Positions 54,503 to 62,690 of a stretch of DNA of 64,000 bases are shown here, piece by piece. How positions within the stretch are numbered: the stretch's first letter is position 1; every line of letters begins with the position of its first letter. The notes under the pieces are model-generated. The model searched no databases. It had not been told where the DNA came from and worked only from the letters and a program-made list of their open reading frames with translations. The stretch comes from CAYYWP01 sp050176585. GTDB taxonomy: Bacteria > Desulfobacterota > Binatia > HRBIN30 > CADEER01. Made by a program: the position numbers and the translations under genes. The stretch spans positions 62,001 through 126,000 of the forward strand of contig JBFXHX010000002.1 in assembly GCA_050176585.1 (NCBI GenBank), read 5' to 3'.

Positions 54503-55366
54503 CTAAACGAGGCCGCCGACCCGGAGCGGCGTCGCCGCGCCCGCGTCACGCTCGCCGCGCTCGATCTTCAAGGCCTCGTTCTCGGCCAGGGTAAGCACTT
54601 CGACGCCGGTCTCGGTGACCAACAGGGTGTGCTCGAATTGCGCCGACAACGAGCCGTCCACCGTCACAGCGGTCCAGCCATCATCGAGTATCTGGCAGCG
54701 CCAATCCCCGAGGTTGATCATCGGCTCGATGGTGAACGTCATGCCGGGCACGAGCCGCTCGCCGGTGCCGGGGCGGCCGTAATGCAGGATAGCCGGGGCG
54801 GTGTGGAATATGCGCCCGGTACCATGCCCCGAGAACTGTCGCACCACGGAGTAGCCGCGCGGCTCGACGAAGCTCTGGATTGCATGGCCGATATCGCCGG
54901 TCGTTCCACCCGGCCGGACCGCGGAGATGCCGCGCCACAGGGCGCGGTAGGTGTCCTGGACCAACCGCTTCGCGATCGGCGACACCTCACCGATCATAAA
55001 CGTCCGCGACGCGTCACCGTGATAGCCGTCCACGATCGGCGTCACGTCGACATTGATGATGTCGCCCTCGCGCAGCACGCGGCTCGCGGAGGGGATGCCA
55101 TGGCAGACGACGTCATTGATCGACGTGCAGCAGTGGGCGGGAAAGCCGTGATACCGGTACGGTGCGCTGATCGCACCGCGCGCGCGCGTCGTTTCGGCGA
55201 CCAGGTGATCGATCTCCGCGGTCGTCATGCCGGGGCGGATCTCCCGCTCGACGAGATCGAGCAGTTCCGCCGCAAAACGGCCTGCCGCGCGCATCTTCTC
55301 GACCGCCAGCGCGGGATGGGCGTTTCCGCGCTCGTCCTCTCTGCGCTTGCGCTTCTTACGCGTCAT
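54503..55366 (-). CDS. map: Methionine aminopeptidase, type I
   Basis: 287-residue enzyme removing initiator Met. The five metal ligands are placed at Asp107, Asp118, His181, Glu214 and Glu245, matching E. coli positions 97, 108, 171, 204 and 235 with a constant shift of ten. HGFPAHCCTSINDVVCHGIP is characteristic. A basic N-terminal stretch (TRKKRKRRE) is extra compared with the short form, so a start at Met25 is conceivable. The usual infB/secY neighbours are absent. Confidence 0.95.
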   Translation of the reverse strand: MTRKKRKRREDERGNAHPALAVEKMRAAGRFAAELLDLVEREIRPGMTTAEIDHLVAETTRARGAISAPYRYHGFPAHCCTSINDVVCHGIPSASRVLREGDIINVDVTPIVDGYHGDASRTFMIGEVSPIAKRLVQDTYRALWRGISAVRPGGTTGDIGHAIQSFVEPRGYSVVRQFSGHGTGRIFHTAPAILHYGRPGTGERLVPGMTFTIEPMINLGDWRCQILDDGWTAVTVDGSLSAQFEHTLLVTETGVEVLTLAENEALKIERGERDAGAATPLRVGGLV

Positions 55367-55555
55367 ACCGATCTGTACCTTACCCTACACGCTCCGGGCG
55401 TCCAACCAGGTCCGCCGCGCGATCGCACCCGGTCGCCGCAGCCCGCGCCCGCGAGCGGCGCTTCCAGTCGCCGAATCTCTGCGCGCCAGCGAAACGCGGC
55501 CGCAATTGCAGCACCGGGCGCACTCGGCTAGGCGCGGCGCTCGGGAGGCATCGCG

Positions 55556-55963
55556 ATGAACTACTGGCTGGTCAAGTCGGAACCCGGCAGCTACTCCTGG
55601 GCAGATCTCGTACGCGACGGGCGCACCTCGTGGGACGGCGTGCGCAACTTCCAGGCCCGCAATCATCTGCGCACCATGCGGCCGGGTGATCAGGCGCTCT
55701 TCTACCACTCGGTGAATGAGCGCGCCGTAGTGGGCGTCGCGCGGATCGTCTCTCAACCGTATCCCGACCCCGCCGCTCCGGACTGGACCGTCGTGGACGT
55801 GGAGTCCGCGTTCGGCCTGAAGAGCCCCGTCTCGTTGGATCGCATCAAGGAAGAGCCGGCGCTGAAGCACATGGTACTGCTCCGGCAGTCCCGCCTGTCC
55901 GTTCAGCCACTGCGCAAGCAGGAGTTCGACGCGATCGTCAAACTCGGTGGCCGGGCGCGCTGA
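55556..55963 (+). CDS. EVE domain-containing protein
   Basis: 135 residues forming one EVE domain (PUA-like fold, thymocyte nuclear protein 1 type). Opens with MNYWLVKSEPGSYSW, then WDGVRNFQARNHLRTM, GDQALFYHS and the closing VLLRQSRLSVQPLRKQEF. These proteins are thought to bind modified nucleobases; the exact ligand is not known for this subgroup. A short gap separates it from the convergent FKBP gene. Confidence 0.95.
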   Translation: MNYWLVKSEPGSYSWADLVRDGRTSWDGVRNFQARNHLRTMRPGDQALFYHSVNERAVVGVARIVSQPYPDPAAPDWTVVDVESAFGLKSPVSLDRIKEEPALKHMVLLRQSRLSVQPLRKQEFDAIVKLGGRAR

Positions 55964-55987
55964 CGCCGCCCGGCCATCGCTTGGCGC

Positions 55988-56782
55988 TCACGGTTTGGTC
56001 GGCAGCTCACCCGACGGCGGTGCGGGCTGGATCTCGAGCAACTCGACTTCGAAGACCAGTGGGGCGCCCGGTTTGATCTTGGGCGGTGCGCCGCGGTCGC
56101 CATAGGCGATATTGGCCGGGCAGATGAGCTTCGCCTTGCCCCCGACCTTCATCTTCTGCACGCCCTCGGTCCAGCATGGGATGACGCGGTTCAGCGGAAA
56201 GGTCGCAGGCGTGCCGCGATCGCGCGAGCTGTCGAACACGGTGCCGTCGCGCAGCGTGCCGTGGTACTGCACTTTGACCGTATCGGTCGCCTTCGGGCTC
56301 TCACCCGTGCCCGGCACCAACTCGATGAAGATCAGGCCCGAGTCGGTCCTCTGCGCTCCGCTCTCCTGGCTGGCAGCATCGAGAAAGCCCTGCGCTGCCG
56401 CTTTTTCCGCATCCGCGGCCGCGCGGGCGCGATCCTGGGCCAATTGGCCGAGCTGTGCGCGGTACTCCGCCAGGTCGACCTGCGGATTGCTCGCATACGC
56501 ATCCTGCATGCCGCGGGTGACCAGCCCCAACTCCTCCGGAGTCAGCGAGTAGGGCTGCAAGTTCTGCGCGACCAGCAGCCCCAGCGCGTAGACGATCTTC
56601 TGTTCGTCGCTGAGCGGCCCGGCGGCTGCAGGGGCGGCCGGTGCGCCGGCCGGAGCTGCCGCGGGTACGTCTTGTAACTGCGTCGGGGTGGCAACCGCCG
56701 TGGACCGTGAAGCCGGTGGTTGCTCCTTGCAAGCGCAAACGAGCAACGTGAGACCGAGAACGGCAAGCAGTCGGATGAACAT
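55988..56782 (-). CDS. FKBP-type peptidyl-prolyl isomerase, lipoprotein
   Basis: 264-residue exported isomerase. Signal with lipobox-like LLVCAC, an Ala/Pro-rich spacer, then the dimerisation domain (SDEQKIVYALGLLVAQN to about residue 150) and an FKBP domain (VKVQYHGTLRDGTVFDSS, PLNRVIPCWTEGVQKMKVGGKAKLICP, IAYGDRGAPPKIKPGAPLVFEVELLEI). It fits FkpA/Mip-like chaperones of the periplasm or outer membrane. AAAGGAG precedes the ATG at 56782. Confidence 0.93.
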   Translation of the reverse strand: MFIRLLAVLGLTLLVCACKEQPPASRSTAVATPTQLQDVPAAAPAGAPAAPAAAGPLSDEQKIVYALGLLVAQNLQPYSLTPEELGLVTRGMQDAYASNPQVDLAEYRAQLGQLAQDRARAAADAEKAAAQGFLDAASQESGAQRTDSGLIFIELVPGTGESPKATDTVKVQYHGTLRDGTVFDSSRDRGTPATFPLNRVIPCWTEGVQKMKVGGKAKLICPANIAYGDRGAPPKIKPGAPLVFEVELLEIQPAPPSGELPTKP

Positions 56783-56955
56783 AGGCGCTCCTTTCAGCGG
56801 CTGGAAAGCGAGGTGCGGAAAGTCGTACCTGCGCGGTGACGTAGGCGGAACTTTACAACTTGACGGGCGGGATTTCCATGTGCCGCGCCGCGCGCTTGCG
56901 GGTCGGAGTCGCCCGCCAGAACCGCCTCGTACGACGCTGCCCAGCTCGGGCGTAC

Positions 56956-57372
56956 TCAGCGGAAGGCGACGATCGCCGAACCGGGCGTCGTTTTTTTGCC
57001 CTGCGGATTTTCGGCCCAGATGTCGAGCTCGGCGAGCTTCTCGCCATCCTGCTGCCACTTCCGCTTCACCGTCCCGCGGCACACGATCTCGCGGCCCGGG
57101 AGGTCCATGCCCCGATACTGGCAGGCGATCTTCTTCACGTGGCCACCGTGGCCGAGCCAGTTGGAGACCAGCTCGCCGAGAGCGGCGTACTTGAAGCGCC
57201 CGTGCACGATCACCGAGCCGATCTGTTTGGCCTGGGGGAAGTTGTAGTCGTAGTGGAGCGGGTTGAAGTCGCCCGAACCGGCCGCGTACTTGACCAGTTG
57301 CTCGACATCGGGCGTCTTGCGCAGCTCGGGCAGCGCATCGCCTTCCGCAATCGATTCCCACGTGATCGCCAT
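56956..57372 (-). CDS. MaoC family dehydratase
   Basis: 138-residue hot-dog fold enoyl-CoA hydratase 2-like protein. The hydratase 2 motif region is readable: YAAGSGDFNPLHYDYNFPQ (Asp and His catalytic pair), then IVHGRFKYAAL. It lies 11 bases after a second hot-dog gene (57384-57875), and such pairs normally form a heterodimer working on 3-hydroxyacyl-CoA or similar. Not assigned to a specific pathway. Confidence 0.93.
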   Translation of the reverse strand: MAITWESIAEGDALPELRKTPDVEQLVKYAAGSGDFNPLHYDYNFPQAKQIGSVIVHGRFKYAALGELVSNWLGHGGHVKKIACQYRGMDLPGREIVCRGTVKRKWQQDGEKLAELDIWAENPQGKKTTPGSAIVAFR

Positions 57373-57383
57373 TGCTGGAGGCT

Positions 57384-57875
57384 CTAATAGAAGATCGTCT
57401 GGCCGCGCTGCATGGCCACCAGCTTCCCGTCCTGGTTGGAGAAGCGGACCTCGGTGGTCATCAGGAGCATCTTGCCGAGCGTCGGGCTGCTGCGCACGTC
57501 CAGCGCGGCGAGACGCGATACTGCGGTCAGCGTGTCGCCGGCGAAGATCTGCTCGAAATACTCCGTCTCCGTGCCGCCATCGAGGAGCCCCTTGAGGCCG
57601 TGATCGATGCGGAGGCGCGCCGCCACTGGCCAGCTGAAGCGATCGTCCGATTGGCCCGGAATGAAGATCGGCGTGCCGAGGTAGGTCGGCGGTGCGGGCA
57701 GGTTCGGGTAGCCGGCTCGGCGGGCGGCCTCGATGTCGAAATACACCGGGTCCCTGTAACCGACCCCGCGGGCGAACGCGCGCACACTGGTCGTCGTCAC
57801 TTCCAGGGTGTACGGCGACGACTCGCGGCCGACCTGCGCGCGCATCTCGTCGCTCAGCTCGAAGCGTTCAGCCAT
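57384..57875 (-). CDS. MaoC-like N-terminal hot-dog protein
   Basis: 163 residues of the FAS1-like dehydratase (MaoC N-terminal) fold: VTTTSVRAFARGVGYRDPVYFD, PAPPTYLGTPIF, DHGLKGLLDGGTETEYFEQIFAGDTLTAVSRL. This subunit lacks the catalytic Asp-His motif and is expected to bind the CoA tail for its downstream partner. It follows an aldehyde dehydrogenase gene by 106 bases on the same strand. Confidence 0.92.
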   Translation of the reverse strand: MAERFELSDEMRAQVGRESSPYTLEVTTTSVRAFARGVGYRDPVYFDIEAARRAGYPNLPAPPTYLGTPIFIPGQSDDRFSWPVAARLRIDHGLKGLLDGGTETEYFEQIFAGDTLTAVSRLAALDVRSSPTLGKMLLMTTEVRFSNQDGKLVAMQRGQTIFY

Positions 57876-57981
57876 TCCGCGAATCCTCCCGCTGCCGTAT
57901 CGGCCGCGCCTATAGCGAGGAGCCGCGCCGCCGGCAACGCCACCCGGGCGGCTCCCTGCGGCGCCCAGACGGCGCGCGCGA

Positions 57982-59406
57982 TCAGGACCAGCCGTAGATC
58001 GCCTTCAGCTCCAAGTATTCCTCGAAACCCGCCTCGCCCCACTCGCGGCCGTTGCCCGACTGCTTGAAGCCGCCGAACGAGGCGTTCAGGTCTACCATTG
58101 CGCCGTTGACGTGCACGTTGCCGGAGCGAATGCGCCGCGCGATCCGGCGCGCGTGCTCCGGATCGCCCGAGGAGACGTAGCCCGACAGGCCGTACGGCGT
58201 ATCATTGGCGATCTGCACCGCATGCTCCTCGTCGTCATACGGCAGAATGGCGAGGACCGGCCCGAAGATCTCCTCCCGCGCGATGGTCATGTCGTTGTTG
58301 ACGCCCCCGAATACCGTGGGACGGACAAAAAACCCGCGCGTGAGCCCGTCGGGGCGGCCGAGCCCGCCGGCGGCGAGTTGCGCGCCCTCGTCGATCCCGG
58401 CTTTGATCAAGCCCTGGATCTTGTCGAATTGCGCTTGGCTGACGACCGGCCCGAGCATCGTCCCATCGGCGAACGGATCGCCGACCGTGGTGCCCTCGGC
58501 GACTGCGCGCGCGATCTCGACCGCGGCCGCATGGCGCCCGCGCGAGACCAGCATGCGGGTGGGCGCATTGCAGGATTGGCCGCTGTTGCTGAAGCAGTTC
58601 TGCACGCCACCGGTGACGCTCGACTCCAGATCCGCGTCGTCCAGGATGATGTTCGCCGATTTCCCGCCGAGCTCCTGGGTGACTCGCTTGACCGTCGGTG
58701 CCGCCGCCGTCGCGACCGCGATGCCCGCGCGCGTCGAGCCCGTGAACGACATCATGTCGATGCCCGGGTGCGCCGCCATCGCCGCGCCCACGGTAGGTCC
58801 ATCGCCGTGCACGAGGTTGAACACGCCCTTCGGCACGCCGGCTTCGTGGAGGATCTGCGCCCACAGATGCGCGCTGAGCGGCGCGATCTCGCTCGGTTTG
58901 AGGATCATCGTGCACCCGGCGGCGAGCGCCGGCAACACCTTGCAGGCGATCTGGTTCATCGGCCAGTTCCACGGCGTGATGAGGCCGCAGACGCCGATCG
59001 GCTCGCGGCGGATCAGCGTCGAGCCCTGCTGGACCTCGAACTGATACTCCTTCAGCACGCGCACGACGGCGCCGAGGTGGCCGAGTGGCGCTACCGCTTG
59101 CGCGGCTTTGGAGAGCCACATCGGCGCTCCCATCTCGAGCGAGATCGTTTCGGCCATTTCATCGAGGTGTCGCTTGTAGGCATCCTTGATGCGCTGGAGG
59201 AGCTCCAGGCGCTCCTCGCGGGTGGTGTCCGCGAACGCCGGAAACGCTTTGCGAGCAGCGGCGACCGCAGCGTCCACCTCCGCCCTGCCGCCCAGCGAGA
59301 TCACGCCGATCGCCGCCTCGGTGGCCGGATTCAGCACCTGAAAATCATTGGCCTGTCCGGGCGCGACCCAGGCACCCTCGATGTAGAACTGCCGGCAATC
59401 CTTCAT
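57982..59406 (-). CDS. Aldehyde dehydrogenase family protein
   Basis: 474-residue NAD(P)+-dependent ALDH. VCGLITPWNWPMNQIACKVLPALAAG, FTGSTRAG, the general base Glu in TQELGGKSANI, and the nucleophile Cys in NSGQSCNAPTR are all intact, followed by EEIFGPVLAILPY. An ATG at 59406 with GGAGGA upstream is chosen; open frame to 59637 is not ALDH-like. It probably leads an operon with the two MaoC genes, suggesting oxidation of an aldehyde to an acid that enters acyl-CoA metabolism. Confidence 0.95.
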   Translation of the reverse strand: MKDCRQFYIEGAWVAPGQANDFQVLNPATEAAIGVISLGGRAEVDAAVAAARKAFPAFADTTREERLELLQRIKDAYKRHLDEMAETISLEMGAPMWLSKAAQAVAPLGHLGAVVRVLKEYQFEVQQGSTLIRREPIGVCGLITPWNWPMNQIACKVLPALAAGCTMILKPSEIAPLSAHLWAQILHEAGVPKGVFNLVHGDGPTVGAAMAAHPGIDMMSFTGSTRAGIAVATAAAPTVKRVTQELGGKSANIILDDADLESSVTGGVQNCFSNSGQSCNAPTRMLVSRGRHAAAVEIARAVAEGTTVGDPFADGTMLGPVVSQAQFDKIQGLIKAGIDEGAQLAAGGLGRPDGLTRGFFVRPTVFGGVNNDMTIAREEIFGPVLAILPYDDEEHAVQIANDTPYGLSGYVSSGDPEHARRIARRIRSGNVHVNGAMVDLNASFGGFKQSGNGREWGEAGFEEYLELKAIYGWS

Positions 59407-59735
59407 GTGCGTTCCTCCACAATGCTCGCTCTGCGCCCACCTGCTTACCTGGTGAGCGCCCGGTTCGAAAGCTCGCCGGTGTGTATTCCCGGCGCGCTGC
59501 GTGAAGCAATCGCGATCCGCCCGGCGCCATTTCCACTCCGGCCGTGGAGGCGGAACGGCATGGCCGCGGGGCCTGTGGCCGCACGCGGCGCGGAGCACCG
59601 CCCGCTGGATAGTGTGGTGCGCGCGACACCGCGCCACTCAGCCCTGGGTATTGCCGCGCACCGCCCCCCAGCATCGCTGCGCGATGCCGTGCGGTCACCA
59701 GTGCCGCGGCGACATCAGAGCGGGTGCACCGCGCT
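59407..59735. other. Divergent intergenic region, ALDH to peroxidase
   Basis: 329 bases that must hold promoters for both directions. I see no clear -35/-10 pair. No gene is supported here. Confidence 0.4.
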
Positions 59736-61187
59736 ATGTGCCTTGACCTAGCGAAACAATTGCACGCAGAATCCGGAGCGGTGTCCGCGCTTCACCTCCT
59801 CCCCGTTCACCTCGCGATCGTGTTTGCCATCACCGCGGGCATTGCCCGGGGCGACACGCCGTACCAGCTCGCCCTGCCGCGCGGATTTCCCCCGCCCAAC
59901 ATCCCGGCCGAAAACCCGCTCACCTGGGAAAAAATCGAGCTCGGGCGGTTGCTGTTTTACGACACCCGACTCTCCGGCAATCAGACGTTTGCCTGCGCAT
60001 CATGTCACCAGCAGGCGATGGCATTCACCGATGGGCTCCCACAGTCGCGTGGCTCCACCGGCGAGGTGCACCCGCGCGGCGCCATGGCGCTCGCCAACGT
60101 GGCCTACGCCGGCACATTGACATGGGGGAACCCCAACCTGCTCCGGCTCGAGGAGCAGGCGCTGATTCCGATGTTCGGCGAGAACCCCGTCGAGCTCGGG
60201 CTCGCCGGCAAAGAGCAGGCGCTCTTCGAGCGCCTGCAGGCGGACGCGCGCTATCGCCGGATGTTCGCGGAGGCGTATCCGGGCGCCGGCGACCTGTTCA
60301 GCCTGCGCACCATCACACAGGCGCTCGCGTCATTTCAGCGCATCTTGATCTCCGGCAACACGCCATACGAGCGCTATGCGTACGGCATCGACGACGATGC
60401 CATCTCGCCCGCCGCCAAGCGCGGTGAGGCGCTCTTCTTCGACGAGACCCGCGAGTGCTTCCATTGCCACGGCGGTTTCAATTTCAGCTCGTCGATCGAC
60501 CACTCCGGCGGCGTCGCGGAGCGCCCGTTCCACAATAACGGGCTGTACAACCTCCGCTGTGCGGATTTCGACCTCCCCGACCTCACCTTGCCGCAGTGCG
60601 AGACCGTGCCGCCCGGGCCGCGCTGCGATGGCAGCGGACCGCAGTCCATGGGCTGCTACCCACCCGACAACACCGGGGCGTTCGAGATCACCCACCGAAC
60701 GTCGGACATGGGGCGCTTCAAAGCCCCGAGCCTGCGCAACATCGCGGCCACCGCGCCATACATGCACGACGGCAGCATCGCCACGCTGCCCGAGGTGCTC
60801 GACCACTATGCGGCCGGCGGGCGGACGCTGTCGGAGGGCGCCTACGCCGGCAACGGCAGCACCAGCCCGAACCTGGGGCTTTTCATCGGCGCCTTTCCGC
60901 TCAGCGACCGGCAAAAAACCGATCTACTCGCGTTTCTCGAAGCGCTCACTGACGATGAGTTTCTCGCCAACCCCCGCTTCGCCGATCCGTTCGCGGAGGT
61001 CGCGTGTCCCGGTGACTGCGACTTCGACGCACAGGTCGAGATCGCCGAGCTCGTGACCGGCGTCGGCATCGCACTCGACACCAACGCCCTCGCGCTATGC
61101 ATGGTCGCCGATCCGAACGGCGATGGCGAGGTATCGATCGACGAGCTCGTGCGCGCCATCGGAGCCGCTCTCGACGGCTGCGCATGA
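59736..61187 (+). CDS. Di-heme cytochrome c peroxidase/MauG-like protein with dockerin-like tail
   Basis: About 483 residues. After a hydrophobic leader (LLPVHLAIVFAITAGIARG) the CCP/MauG region has two heme c sites, CASCH (59994-60008) and CFHCH (60456-60470), with FDTRLSGN-like and GRFKAPSLRNIAATAPYMHDG segments. The end (CPGDCDFDAQVEIAELVTGVG... ADPNGDGEVSIDELVRAIG) is a pair of dockerin/EF-hand-like loops with DPNGDGEV. It would act on the cell surface or in the periplasm. Start uncertain: GTG 59724, ATG 59736 or GTG 59781. Coupled to the next gene by ATGA. Confidence 0.88.
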   Translation: MCLDLAKQLHAESGAVSALHLLPVHLAIVFAITAGIARGDTPYQLALPRGFPPPNIPAENPLTWEKIELGRLLFYDTRLSGNQTFACASCHQQAMAFTDGLPQSRGSTGEVHPRGAMALANVAYAGTLTWGNPNLLRLEEQALIPMFGENPVELGLAGKEQALFERLQADARYRRMFAEAYPGAGDLFSLRTITQALASFQRILISGNTPYERYAYGIDDDAISPAAKRGEALFFDETRECFHCHGGFNFSSSIDHSGGVAERPFHNNGLYNLRCADFDLPDLTLPQCETVPPGPRCDGSGPQSMGCYPPDNTGAFEITHRTSDMGRFKAPSLRNIAATAPYMHDGSIATLPEVLDHYAAGGRTLSEGAYAGNGSTSPNLGLFIGAFPLSDRQKTDLLAFLEALTDDEFLANPRFADPFAEVACPGDCDFDAQVEIAELVTGVGIALDTNALALCMVADPNGDGEVSIDELVRAIGAALDGCA

Positions 61188-62572
61188 CCGCGCTCCGCGC
61201 GCTCTGCGCATTGTGCGTGGTCGCGTCGACGGCGCGCGCGGACCACCTGGCCGAGCGCCTGGATGCCGCGCTGCGCCACCCGGGATTCCGCGGCGCGCGC
61301 GTCGGGGCCTTGGTGGTGCGGGCGGAGGACGGCCGGCAGCTCTTTGCGCGCAACAGCGCGACGCCCATGGTGCCGGCTTCCAACATGAAGCTGATCACCG
61401 CGCTCGCCGCACTGGCGACCTTCGGCCCGACTTACCGTTTCACCACCGAGGTGTACGCCGATTCGGCGATTGGCCCGGACGGCAGCGTCGGCGCACTCGC
61501 GATTCGCGGTGGCGGTGACCCGGCTCTCACGTCCGAAGAGCTGTGGCGGCTCGCGGCGAACCTTCGCCGCGGTGGCCTGCGGCGGGTCCGCGGCGATCTG
61601 CTTCTCGATGACTCCTACTTCGACGCCGAGCGCTGGAATCCGGCCTGGGGGGGCGCCTCGGCGCGCGCGTATCACGCGCCGGTATCGGCACTGACGGCGA
61701 ACTACGGCGCGTTCGCCATCGAGGTCGTGCCCCCGTCCAGCGCCGCCGGCAGGGCACGGATCAACGTCGATCCGCCACTGCCGTTCTTTCAGCTGGTCGA
61801 CAAGATCCGCACGGGCGGCAAGACATCGCTGACCGTGGACCGCAGCGATGACGGCCCGCACCGCGTCACCATCGACGGTTCGGTGCGCCACGGCGACATC
61901 CCGATTGCAATTCATCGCAGCGTGTCGGACCCGACCAGGTACACGGCCGCGGTGCTGCGCATGCAACTGGCGGCCGTCGGCATCGCGATCGACGGCGCTG
62001 ATCGCCCCGGCGTTGTCCCCGCGGGTTTCACGCGGGTGCTCGCATTCGAGGGAAAGCCGCTGGCCGAGGTAGTCGGCTTGATGATGAAGTGGAGCAACAA
62101 CAACATCGCGGAGATGCTGGTGAAGGCGATGGGGGCACACGGCGGCGGCGCACCCGGAACCTGGGTCAAAGGGCTCCTCGCCGTGCGCGGCGCGCTCAAC
62201 TCCCTCGGCGTCGATCAGACCGGGCTCGATATGTTCGACGGCTCCGGGCTGGCGAGCAACGATCGGGTGACCCCGCGCACGCTGGTGAGCGCCCTCCACG
62301 CCGCGCATCGCTCGTTCGCGTTCGGCCCGGAGTTTGCGGCGTCGCTGCCGATCGCCGGCCGCGACGGCACTCTGCGGGGGCGCGCGCGCAATGCCACCGA
62401 CCTGGTGCGCGCCAAGACCGGCCTGCTCACCGGCGCCGCAGCCCTCTCGGGCTACGCGCGCTCGCGCGACGGCACCGAGCTCATGTTCGCCATTCTCAAC
62501 AATGGCGCCGATATGGGCGATGCCGAGGCGCGTGCCGCGAACGACGCGTTCGCCGAAGCGCTGGTGCAATAA
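61184..62572 (+). CDS. dacB: D-alanyl-D-alanine carboxypeptidase/endopeptidase (PBP4 family)
   Basis: 462-residue low-molecular-weight penicillin-binding protein. A short signal peptide (ALCALCVVASTARA) precedes Ser66-NM-Lys69 (SxxK), then SNN in KWSNNNIAEML (SxN) and KTG in RAKTGLLTGAA. The large insertion between SxxK and SxN is typical of class C DacB. It trims peptidoglycan peptides in the periplasm. Its ATG overlaps the peroxidase stop, an unusual partner. Confidence 0.95.
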   Translation: MTALRALCALCVVASTARADHLAERLDAALRHPGFRGARVGALVVRAEDGRQLFARNSATPMVPASNMKLITALAALATFGPTYRFTTEVYADSAIGPDGSVGALAIRGGGDPALTSEELWRLAANLRRGGLRRVRGDLLLDDSYFDAERWNPAWGGASARAYHAPVSALTANYGAFAIEVVPPSSAAGRARINVDPPLPFFQLVDKIRTGGKTSLTVDRSDDGPHRVTIDGSVRHGDIPIAIHRSVSDPTRYTAAVLRMQLAAVGIAIDGADRPGVVPAGFTRVLAFEGKPLAEVVGLMMKWSNNNIAEMLVKAMGAHGGGAPGTWVKGLLAVRGALNSLGVDQTGLDMFDGSGLASNDRVTPRTLVSALHAAHRSFAFGPEFAASLPIAGRDGTLRGRARNATDLVRAKTGLLTGAAALSGYARSRDGTELMFAILNNGADMGDAEARAANDAFAEALVQ

Positions 62573-62690
62573 CTCCGGTCGGATCTGAATCTTCACTGCG
62601 GAGGGGCGGAGATCGGCTCCTCGAGATCGCCACGGCGACCTCCGCGCCTCGGCGGTGAACTCCGAGCGGGCGATACCGGAAGCGCGGCTC

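Noticed and set aside
59455..59480. A GGTTCGAAAG stretch suggesting a tRNA T-arm
   Set aside because: No matching acceptor, D-arm or anticodon arm can be folded around it.
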